From Chloromonas sp. AAM2 (Eukaryota; Chlorophyta; Chlorophyceae; Chlamydomonadales; Chlamydomonadaceae): a DNA stretch of 25,845 nucleotides. Shown here piece by piece: positions 11,001 through 23,000 of the stretch (its first letter is position 1; each line of letters starts with the position of its first letter). The notes under the pieces are model-generated. The model was not told the DNA's origin. It searched no databases and worked only from the letters and a program-made list of their open reading frames with translations. Made by a program: the position numbers and the translations under genes. The stretch covers positions 23,822 through 49,666 of the forward strand of contig QAXH01004944.1 in NCBI GenBank assembly GCA_004335635.1, given 5' to 3'.

Positions 11001-14000
11001 CATCCCTGATGCTAGGATGGGAGCATACATCACCGGGAATGGATAACCTCAGTAGAGAACCGTTGCATCGCTGGCATGCCCGCCAACTGATCAGGCCACT
11101 GGTTCAACCCACCCACCAGCGAGTTCTCTCCCCCGCCAGGCCCGTGACCAGCTTCTCAGCCCTTGCCAGCTTCCCCTCGAGGTCCGACAGCTCCTCCTCA
11201 AGGGCACGCTTGCGGCCTGTGCTCTCGTCATACCTGGAAGGGTTGGGCGCGGGGAAAACATGCAAGTATCTCGTGACACGCTGTACTCTGAGCACACTGC
11301 ACATGGGCTGGGCTTCTGCGCCAGAACCCTGCCAAAGCAGAGCGCCGGCCTTGAGATGAGGGCCAGTGCGGAGCTATGGACGCGGGTCAGACCTTGGGGA
11401 GGCAAAACGCGAGAAAGCTTCGCTTCATATGATCATAGGACACTGCAGAATGGATTAACCACTTTCCGTCAGAACCCTGCCTAGAGTACACCCTTGACAG
11501 CTCTCTAGCTTGATGCTAGAGTACTGGCGGCGGCCAAGCCAACTCTTGTTGCCCTTGTATAAGAATGAGGGCCAAGAGCTGTGATTGCAGCCTTTAAGCC
11601 CTGCTTCCTGCCCTTGCCACTCACTTGTCCTTGAGTGCCTGCACCTTGGCCAGTACAGTGGCCAGTGCCTCCTGGGCAGCCTTCAGGGCAGCCTGCTTCT
11701 TGGCCAGGGTGTCCTGCGGAGCAGAACAGAGCAGGGGGACATGGTTACATCAATCGCATACGAACAGGATGGGGCAGCAAGTGACCCGAACTTTAGGGTG
11801 ACATGCCGAACCAGCTTGAGACGCTCTGGACCTAGTCACAAGAGAAGAACCGTTCTGCGCGAGATCAAAATTCAAGCCGTTTCAGTGCGCGTTGAACCCG
11901 CTGCGCTGTCCGCTTCACCTGTGCAGCCTTGAGCTTGGCCCTCTTTGGCGCCACCTCCTTTGCCACATGGCCGTACGTTTCCATGGCCCTGACCCACAAG
12001 CACAGGCCCCTGGCAGCGCCCGACACGCGCCCCACATTCTCAGGCGTGAAGTCAGGGCTCTGCAAGGCAGAAAGGGGGGCAGCAAGGAGACACAGGTCAA
12101 CAGCAGTAGTGTAGTCAGGAACATGCGGCTACCACTGTGAATGCTTGTGGATTTCAACAGAACACAGCACTGCAGGTTGCCCTGACTGCAAGGCCCAGAT
12201 TGAAGATAGTTGAAGTGAGCCGTGAAGCATAAGATGTCCGATGTACCTCTACATACAAGGACACAGCCACTAGCCGAGAGTCCTTGCACTCACAACTGTA
12301 AACTTGCCAATCTTCTTGAGCACTGCATCGTCCAACTTGTCCTTATCGAACTCCAACAGCTTGCTCATGAAGCTCGCATCCCCCAGCTGCTTCTTGGCCT
12401 CGTCCCAGGTTGGGGGGCGGCGCATCACCGTCATGACAGCTGGACAACGAACAGGCAGGCGCAGGGTCACACGAACTTTCACCTGCTTGTAGCATCGCTG
12501 CGCACTTTCAGACCTGCCTTGCAAGCGCATCAACTCGGACCCCTTGTGGTGCTGTTGTGCCCATGCCTATGACAGGGTAAAGTGTAAAGCCACATCATCC
12601 TGTCCCAATCCGTATTTCCCCTCCCACCAACATTTTCCCCAGCGTTTGCAGACACAGGCTGATACAACTTGCAGCACAGGAAAGAGTCACCCTGCTGGTG
12701 GTACGTGCCAAGAGTTCTACATGCGCCATCGGCACTGGCAGAGCCCACTGCTACTCAATCCCATTTGGTCCATGTGCCAATAGTTTGACGTGCACCAGCG
12801 TCAGACCCGGCTTGCCGACTCTCGTTCTGCCTACTACTCAAATCATCCGGTTCAAAAATTCTCGGCCCAACCTCTGACTTGACCCATTTGCTCCTGTGAT
12901 AGCACTTGCCCCTGTTCCGCTCCCCCCTCCCCCTCCCTCCACCCACCCGACAGCGTGAGTTCCACCAGCGCCGGTGGCTTGGCATACGCCTTGAGCTCCG
13001 CCATGTCCTTCTTGGTCAGCACATTAAGCGCCTCCTCCGCCGCCTGCAGGGCGGGTAGCGCCTTGTCCAGCTCGACCTGCACCTGGGCGGCGATGGTGTT
13101 GGCCTCCTCGGCCTCGCGACCGATTTTCTGAGCCTCGGCGTTGACCTGTTAACAGGGAATTGAAGGAAGTGAGGTTTGAATTGAGGTGCAGTGTGCTGAG
13201 AAGTTCCTCTCCAGGGCACAGGACAAAATGACGGAGAAGGACAGCGGGGGTGTGACTCATTCTCATTCATTCACAACATTCTCGCTGGCTAGCATGCCAT
13301 TTCTTTCCACCGTCATCTGTCCCACAGGTATTGACCTGATTGTCTGTTCTTGTCTTGGAGCTGTTTCGTCCCACAAATCTCCACACACTGACCTGTTTCT
13401 CCTGTTCGTCCGCCACCCTCTTGTCCTGCACGATCTCGACCAGCAGCTCTTCACACTCAGTCTTGGCGGTGGCAACCACGACGGCCTTCTCCTCCGCAAC
13501 CTTGCTCATTGAGGAAACCTGAAGAGGGGAAGGATACGACAGGACAGCGCAGCGTAACACAACAAGGGGGTTGGCCAAGTTGGGTGCGGATCCTGTTGCA
13601 AATTGCAGATGCTACACAAAGCTGATGCTGGCTCCATGCGGAGGCAAGGCTGCTAACCAACTCAACGTTGGTTCTCAACTTAAAGATTCAGCTTGCTCCG
13701 GCTCCACCTGAATGGTCTTCCCCTCCGTTGCCACCCCCACCTCGGGCTCCCCCCCTTAACCCACCCTTCTTCATGCTGTCCGATTTCCCCCTCCGACCCG
13801 TGCATCCAGGCCTCACCTGGACTGCTGTCTCGTCCAGTTTGGTGAGGCCCCCCTTGAGCTTGGCGGCCTTGTCGCCCACCTCCCGCCGCTTCTCGGTCAG
13901 GAGCCCCACGTACCCTCGGACCTGCAAGGGGCAACCAGCAGTCAACAACTCTGAGATGCATACTTATCTGACAATCCGACAATCGGCCGGATGACACCTT

Positions 14001-17000
14001 GCTATGTGACAGTGTGGCTCTTTCGTTTTACACTAATGACTACGTCTTTATGAAGAAATGATGAAGAAACCGAAACCAAAGGCCAGTTCACATGCCAACA
14101 GCCAACTGTCAACCCACCGTTTCCAGGTAGTTGGTAGGCGTGACGTAGGTCCTCCTCTTGAGCTGTGCGTACATCTTGGCACTCGTCGCTTCCACGCTCT
14201 GGTGAGCAGTCACGAACACCTTGCACACGGCGGTCTTGATGGCGGGCGTGCCCAGGTCCAGGGCGCTCAGCTGCCGGCTGGCCACCTCAAACAGAGCATC
14301 AGCGGGCCACTCAGTGAACCTGCAGAAGACAATTATAAGTAATCACATAGGTTGGTAGTGTATAACTGTAACTGTTGCATAGGGGTGGCATCGGTAGGCC
14401 ACTCAGTGACCCTGAGGAGGACAGGCACAATGTGAGACAGTGCACAAGTGTCATCGTCACTGTGTCAAGTGCAAATGTGTACATGCCGACTCAAGTCAGG
14501 ATGACCTAATCACTCAGGAGAAGAACACTAAGATGCTAAAAGCTAACAATAGGTATAATAACATTGTGTAAGAGCTGGATGTGTGAGAATTTAACAGGGG
14601 TGGCCAACTAGAGCACCTGGCTGAGCATGCACACTCACCAGTCTATTGTGGTGCAGTTGACGAGTCCCGGGAACATCCTGCACCTCTCCCTGAACGCCTC
14701 TCCCACGGGGCTGAGGCACAGGATCACATGCAGGTTGGTCCGGACCCGCTCGAGCCAGAAGGCGTACAGCGCGTCCTGCGTCTCGCCCGCCCCGGCGGCC
14801 TTGGCGGCCGCCCGCACCTCGTCCAGCACTGTGCTCAGCTCGTCCTTGGGAAACAGGTTGGGAACCTGAAGGACACATGGGCCAGGCAACAAGAGAATAC
14901 TAAGTCACGGTTGACTGGTTCCCAGACAGGCCGTGGTTTGGTGTGACAGCGAGGTTGGAATTGGCCAATCCAAGCCTCAGTTCAGACAGCCAGTCACATG
15001 CTGGACTTGATGACCCATCTAATGTACGTGCCAGACTACTTGAGGTACCAGCTGCGACAGTGAACAGAATTGACTGAAACGGCCAAGGCATTCTGACCAG
15101 GCCTGCTATCATGCTGCAGCTGCCTCTTCCTGACTAGCACCTTTCATCAGTTCTGTAAGTGCACACATGCACACTTGCGCACGTGCACACACCTCTCCTG
15201 ACGTGAGTATGTTGTTCACGTCCTCCAGGAACGTCTCGTACACGATCTGTGTCTCGTCGAACAGGAAGACGGTGGGCTTGTTGGCGCAGCCCGCCTGGCG
15301 GGTCAGGCCCTTGAGGTCCTCACGGAACTCAGTCTGAACACGAACATGAACACGAACACGAACAGGACACATCATACAATCATAGGAACGCATGAGTTAG
15401 TACATACATACATACATACATACATACATACATACATACATACGTACATACATGCATGCTTCGCACGCATACATATTGCAGGTTTGGTTGACAAGGACAG
15501 GACCGGGAGAGATCAGAACAAGTCGTAGGTGTCAGAACTGCATCAACCAGGGGGACCGTCACCCCTGACTGCACCGTTTTTGCCCACCCCACTGCATGAA
15601 ATGCATAACCCAAACTCATACGCGCCGCAACACACACTGTTCACGCTGGCTTGTGCACACCCGTGCTGCATGAATTGCTCTTGATCTTCAAGTGCACAGG
15701 TTTACACAAACCCACACTCGCAGACACAGAGTGGGTGGGTGTTTCACTCACGCTTCTGTAGTTCTTGGTGATCTCAATGGTGAAGCACTTGAGCTCCGCC
15801 ACAAAGGCCGCCAGCCTGGCCAGGCTCTTGCGCCCGCTGCCGCCCACGCCCACCAACAAGGCATTGCCACGCGGCTGCTGAAGAATGCGATGGATCCTGA
15901 ATGAATAAGGCAGCAGGCAAACACATGCTCAAATGTACGCATTCCCATGCTGTAGCAGCACGTGCAAATCTGACCTGACGCATGCCCTATATGCAATCAA
16001 TTTAGCAACCTGCCCTCAACCAATGGAAGGCCTGAAGCAGCCATACAGAAAAATATTGCAGGCCAGCCTGAGGCTCATCCGTCCAATTGTGGACAGCTCC
16101 CAACAACCCTGTCCCATTCACTTGCACACACGTCCCACTCACTTGCACACATGGTTCAGCGCGTCCCTGAACAGCACCAGGTCCATGGCGCTGCACCCAG
16201 GCTCCAGCGCATAGTCCTCAAGCTTCTCAGTCAGCAGCTCCTTGAGCGCCGTCATGTCACGCACGGGCTCGTACGGAGCGGGGTCAACACCCTGCGGTGA
16301 CAAAGCGAGGCAGGGTCAGGATTAGGGGTGGGGTTTGGGTAGGGTTAGGAAGGGGTTGGGTTGATTTGACCTGTCACCCACAGGGAACAGGACGGGCGTG
16401 TAAACGAGGTGGGCAGCAGAAGGGTATGCGAAGAGGACAGATGAGCAGGGCAATGCACAGACCCGGAGGCGCACATGCATGTGACTGTTGCCAGCCAGTT
16501 GTTAATCACATGCTATTCTCAAGATTTGGCAGCCCTAGCAGCCCTCCAGAGCACACAAGCCACAGCATCGTGCACTGCCAGCACTCACAGGCCTCATGAA
16601 CGAAACAAAGGGCGGCACTGTCTCATTGAATGCCTCGAACAGCTGGGCAAAGGTGCAGGAGAAGAGCGCCGACAGCTTGTCGTCCTGTTGCTTGCGCAGC
16701 CACTCCTTGTCGCCATGATCCCACCTGCATGTACATGGTCAAGTGTGTGAGCGTATGTGTAAGGAATACAACATGATTTCTGTCCCATAATCCATGTAAT
16801 GCCTGCCAAAGTTATGAGCATAGACCATCATACGGAAGTGGGGTGTAATATCTGGCAAACTGACACATACACCCAATGCATTCGCATGCCCGTCCAACCA
16901 ATCATCAGCAAGCAGCCACTCACATTCTGTCCGCGATGATGCGTGTGGTTTCGTGGCACCAGAGCTGCAGCACCTCGTCCTTGCTGTTGTAATAGGTCTT

Positions 17001-20000
17001 GGTGGCCTGCATCATGCCCTGGATGATCTTGGCCAGGTCCCGGGTATTGAACAGGTAGTGGCTCTTGGAGGGCGTGGGAAGCAGCTCCTTGGCCACGGAA
17101 CGGTAGATGCCGATGGTGGCGACGGTGATGGGGTCGGCCAGGGGCTTGACCTGGAAAAAGGGCAAGGGACGAGGGGCAGGCGAGGGCGGGGAAGGGTTGG
17201 AAATGAAGTGGTGTCATGGTGCGGCAGTGATCAAGCAGGAGGGCTTAACACGTGAGCCTCGGAAAATCATTGAAGGGAGGGAGCGATCAGTGGTGATGTT
17301 GGTGGAGCTGAGCACAACCACATCGAATTGTGCGGCAGGGACAGCCAGGCGAGGTGTTGGTTGTGAGTGGCAAGGAAATCAAAACCAAGCAAACAACACT
17401 GCATGATGAGCGTCGGCAACGGCAGGCCTGGTATGTTTGGTACTGCAATATCACACCTGATAGGCTACTCCTAGAACTATTTTTATCCCTGGCCCACCTC
17501 ATCATCAAAGTCCGCGAGCTTGGCGTTGAGGATGGTTCCGAAGATGCGCTTGAGCTGCGCGTCATTAGGCGCCGTGACGTTGACCGTTGCAAAGCAGGCG
17601 CTGACGCGCTGACTGAAGTGGTTCCGGCCACCGCCGGGGGGCGCCATGGCAGCCAGGAGCTGCATGTCCTTCACATGCTTCACCTCGCAACGCTGGCGGT
17701 CGTACCTGGAAGCAGTGAGGGCAGCAGAATCAACAGACTCAGATGAGGATGCAAGTTGCATCTGCTGAGTCTGGTGTCTGATTTAATTCTACGTGTATGG
17801 ACGCCATTGGATGAGTGCCATTCTCGTGCTTAGAACAGTGGGTGGGCCTCATGCACAGGGCCTCATGCTTAAACTGCACCCCTTGCTTGAACAATCATTT
17901 ATTCAAGTGTCCCATCTTCACCTTTGTTGTTGATCCAACCCACTCACCAGAACCCATTGTCCACCCATAGCTTGAGCAGCTCCAGTGGCGGTATGAATCC
18001 GAACTTTGACTTCTGCGGCATGTTGAGGTCATCGATGAAGCACACCAGCCGCTTGCCGCCCGCGGGGGCGAACACGCCCTTGGTGCGCTTCTCGAGCTTA
18101 CCCTCGACAGTGTCCTGAGAGTGAGAGTGAAAGAGTGAGCAGTGTGAGCAAACGAGTAAGAGGGCTTTTTATGGGGGGAAAAGTGAGAAAAAGTGAGTAG
18201 CATCAGCAAAACAGTGACAGGGTCAAGCAGTGGTGTCCTGTGAACGCCAGACGGTGTCACGAGAGAAACTGGGAAGCATGTGTGAAAGAGTGAAACAGTC
18301 AACATAGTGAGCAAAAAAGTGAGAGTGGGGGGAGCCGACAAAGGTTTTGGCGACAACGGACGACTGCTGCCAGTGTGTCATGCAGCCACAACAACCGCAG
18401 CACAGTTGGCATGAGCACGCTCGTGCCTCGTGGCAGCGTGAGTCCCGACCTGTAGGGAGTTGCTGCTGGTCTGCGCTGAGAAGTTGATGGTCATGGCCGC
18501 CCTGTCCGCGGGCAGCGACTCCAGGAGGCTGTTGATAATCATGGTCTTGCCCACGCCCACCGCCCCAACCACCAGCGTGTGCTGGAAGACCCTGACGAGG
18601 GCCGAGGCCACGTACTTGTTGCGCACTGTGTCGACGGTGGGGACCTGCGACAGGGGGTCAGAACAGGGTGGGATGGGGTTGGGTTGGTTTCGGTTGAGCT
18701 GGCTCAGTCAGGTTCTGGTTTGGTTTGGGCTGCCTAACAGACTGGTTTGATTTGGGCTGCAATAAACCAGTAGAAACTGCAGACCACAACTGCAATAGCG
18801 CTCAACTGTCAGTCACGCACGCCCGAGCTCAAAATTATTTAGCCTAGTGCTAACTGATCTCATTGCAACGTTCAATTTTTTAACCTTGGGCAAACCGAAC
18901 GCAGCCATAGCTTTTCGTGTTGCCTTGTCAGACTCGCATGTTCTCTCTCCTCCATCTCCGTCTAGTGCTATCTAGTCCCTTCGTGCATTGCGCGCATTGA
19001 CACAGGTGTAGAAAGGACAACAACAACTCTGGGAACTGGCCACGCAAGCCTAGCACAACCATAGCCTTCTCCCTCGTCTCACCAGTATCTTGAAGAAGGG
19101 CAGGTCCGGCGCAGGCTTGTATGCCGCACTGAGCTTGCTCTCCCAGGGCACCCACGTGCGCGTCTTGGGCTCGACAAAGTACTCAAACACGGTCTCAGCG
19201 CTGCAGAGGCACATACAAGGCGTGCAATGACAATGACAATTGCAATGACAGCAATGGCAGCAAATGACAGCAAGCAGGCGGAGCCCAGAGGCATTTGTTT
19301 GCAAGCTTTCAAAACCCAAACCTAATCATGCACTCGTCTGTTGGCAGCAGTCACAGTGTACAATGGGCAGCACACCACTACTCCACGCACGTGTCCAACA
19401 CATGCAATTGCACTCCTGCTGCTTGTAACTGCCACATTTGTGTGAACGTCAGCCATTTGGACCGCACCTGGGGTACCGAGTGTCCAGTTCCCGCATGAGC
19501 GCGTCGAACTTCTTGCGCCCGTCCTCGTCCAGCGGCCCGCCTATTCCCCAGATAACGCTGAACAGGAACCACATCTGAACAACAAGCAGCACACGTGATA
19601 AGACATGCAGATGTGTATGACAGTTTCAGCAGCAGCGTCTGTTGCTACTGTGGCTCAGTTCCTGTCTTTCTGGATACGTGGGCGTCATCTCCCCAGAGCC
19701 TAGTTATGTGGTGGTGCCACGTTCTTGCTCAGGGCAGGTCAGGGCAGCGCTTGTCCCCTTCCGCGTCCTGCCGCACAGGTAGTGATGGCTGTTCATCTCT
19801 GATAACGATTCGACACTTGCTGCTCACCTCGATGAGCAGTGGGTAGGCCTCTCCCTCCTCTGGTGCCACCCCGTTGTCGGGCGTGGCAAACGCGTCGAAC
19901 AGGCGGGTGAAGGAGCGCACGCAGCTCAGCCGGTCCACGGGAACAAGCTCGCGACACTGGAGGCATGAAGACAATGCAAGGAAACAGCATGTTGACCAAG

Positions 20001-23000
20001 TTTGTCGTACCGCATAGACTTATCCTGTAAGCCATAGTAGGCAGCTTATCTGCCTTCCTTAGCCCGTCGTTCCAGCCTTGCTTGCCTTGACTGTAACGAT
20101 TCCTTGCTGAGACAAGGCAGATCAGATCAGGGCGGTGCCCATCCCGCTCCGCGTCGTAAGGCGGGGTTCCCTAATAAATTATAACCAAGCGCACACAGCC
20201 ACACTTGCTCCTTGTCCCCCCAACCACCACTCACGTGCAGTCTCTTATGTTCCAGCACCGCGTCCATGTACTTGTCTATGTGCTTTGTGAGCAGGTCGGC
20301 CAGTGCGGGCTCTGCAGCGGCCTTGGTGGCGAGCCAGGAGGTGATGAAGGGACGCCAGCCCAGGTCCTCAACGTTGAGGTAGATCATGCCTGTGGCAGGG
20401 GAACACACACACTGACACATGACAAGGTTTTGACTTGCGGATTGACGGCTTGAGTTTCCATTCAGTGCTGAATTGCAGAGCCCCTTCTGTTTGGTGCACG
20501 CATCAGCATGGATGTAAAAGGGATGATGATCAGAACATGTGTATGTCACCGTCAGTAAGATTGTTGCTATAGCAGGCACCGGTACTGCGTGATCGGAGAT
20601 GCACATGTTCAGGCCCCACCTGCTCGTGACACAGTGGCGGGGGATGCCTGGCTCAGGTCCTCAACCTCAAACAACAGGGAAACCTGCAAAGAGGGGCGCG
20701 AGTTGGCAGATGGTTGGTCGGATCTGCTTTTGTGGGTCAAGCCCTTGGTTGACATGCAGATGGGCTGATGCCAACGCAAACTGCAAAATACCAAAATCCA
20801 ACAATCATTCCAATGCAAAATGCAAACTTTCATAGTACAACATTCATGGCAAGCACAACAACACACAATGCATGGCAAGCACAACAGCATATTATGACAG
20901 TCGCAGCTGCAGCTCAATGTCCTTGCCCCAACTGCCAAGTGCACATGAGCAAATACACCACAACATGTGGGCAACTGCGCCCATGTAAGGCTAGGGTCAT
21001 GGTCGCCACCCCCCAGACACCTACCTGAGCCGGCATGGCAATGCGCTCCCCCGACAAGAGCGTGAGCAGCTTGTTGTCGTCCAGGGTGGTGTTCATGGAC
21101 TCGATCCACAGCGTGTCAACCGGGCCGTCGAACAGAATCCACCTGAAAGCGAAAGAAGACAAGTGAGGCCGTTCTAATTGCATTCCATGTGGGTACGTTA
21201 GCCAAGCCATCACTGAGCCTTTATGAGGGGAGGCCAATCGTATGTTGATAGGCTTGCAATCTGCAAGATGCAGGTAAATGGGGTGCCTGAAGAGCTCATC
21301 AGCTTCTGAACACCGAGCCAGAGAATGTATGATGCAGGCACCGAGACCGAAGGCGCCTGCGGGTGTAGTTCAACTTGCTGATGGAGGCAAAGGATGTTGA
21401 GCCAGTCAATTCCCATCGCTCACTTCTGATCAGACGCCTCGTCCTTGCAGACCGTGCGCATGATGCGCGCCAGCACTCCGTCCTGCCACTCGTGCGTGGC
21501 CTCATCAAAGGCCCCGTACAGCTCGTCATTGGACAGGGCTAGAGGGTTGATGGTGAACACAGACACCTGGGCACGAGACCAACCCCACACGAATCAGGTG
21601 AAAAGGCAGGTATGTTATGACAAAGTTGAACGCCACAATCAAGTAATGCATGGCTTGCACAGGTACTAGGAAAGACCTCGCACACTACATGGAGGCAGTC
21701 CACCTCTTCACCATGCAGTCCACCTCTTCACCATGCAGTCCACCTCTTCACCATGCAGTCCACGTCAGAGACGAGGCTGGATGCCAGCATTTGATATTCA
21801 AATCCAGCGTCCGTGAACCTTGACTGGCAACCCTTTCACCATGGGTTCTTGCAACTCATTCATGGGCTTACCTTCTGGTACCTGAACCAACACTGATTGG
21901 TGGTTAGTAAACCTACTGTCAGCTCCCTCATGGGCTCTTACCTTTTGGTACCTGTCATCCGTAGGCTCTTCCTTCCTGAGCCTCCCCAGCGCCCTCTGCA
22001 GTGCCTTCCAGGCCTCGCTCTTGCCGGCGCCCGTGCGCCCCACAATCATGTTGCCATGCCTAGCCACCTTGCAGTCGAACACCTGGACGATCTTGGTAAC
22101 GAACTCGGGAACAACCTGCACAGTGAAAGACACAAGAGGGGCAGAGAAGTACACAAGATGAGCGAAGAAGCAGGGGCATTTGGGAAGGCAAGCTGGAGAT
22201 GATGTGGTGCACCCATGGGGCACCTTCAAGTGACTTAGGTCAAGGGCGAATGGCACATCTCAGCCTTTTGTAATCACTTTTATTACATTCATGGTTTTCA
22301 CTTTGAATTACTTTTGGTTTGGCTAGCTTGATGCTCTACTAATCATCTGCCAGAACAGGTCAAGGTGGGCGCTTTGCATTCTTGCTCAGGATAGGTCAAG
22401 GTGGTACACATTCCATCACTTTCGAGGGCTTGTGTGCTTTTTAATCAGATGTATGTCACACTCAGCCTGGAATTGTTTGTGATTTTACTTTGTTCGTTAC
22501 TGGTTTCCGCAGCTCGCTGCCCACCTGCAGGTTGGCTGCCCGCAGTTCGGTTTCCACCGCCGCCCTGAGCGCGCCGCCGTCCGCTGCCGGCAGCTCCACC
22601 CCCGGGAACAGGTCGGACAGCAGGGCCATGAACAGGGGGAGGTCCAGGAACACCAGCTTGGGCTTGATCAGGTCGAGCATCGTGCGGTATCTGTGGGGCA
22701 GAGGGTCGATCGGGCAGAGATTGAATTGCAATTTTCACTGGGTGGGGATGTGCCAGCTGGCCAAGAGGCAGCAGATGGTTCCAAGAACTCATCTGAACGC
22801 TGACCAACAGAAGAGCTGTGCAGCAACTGTTAATGACCGAGTGCCTCTCAGAACTGTGGCCATTGCTCATCGGCCACCCTTACTGCCACTCCAACATTGT
22901 GTCACTGTCATCCGTGCGACTCTCACTCCAACGCCTATCACACTTGTCACTCATTTTCATGCCAACTACTGGTGTCTCTTGTCACTCCAACCCGTGTCAC

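Noticed and set aside
16313..16362. Interstitial telomere repeat (GGGTTAGG words)
   Set aside because: There are only one or two loose matches and no regular TTTTAGGG or TTTAGGG register.
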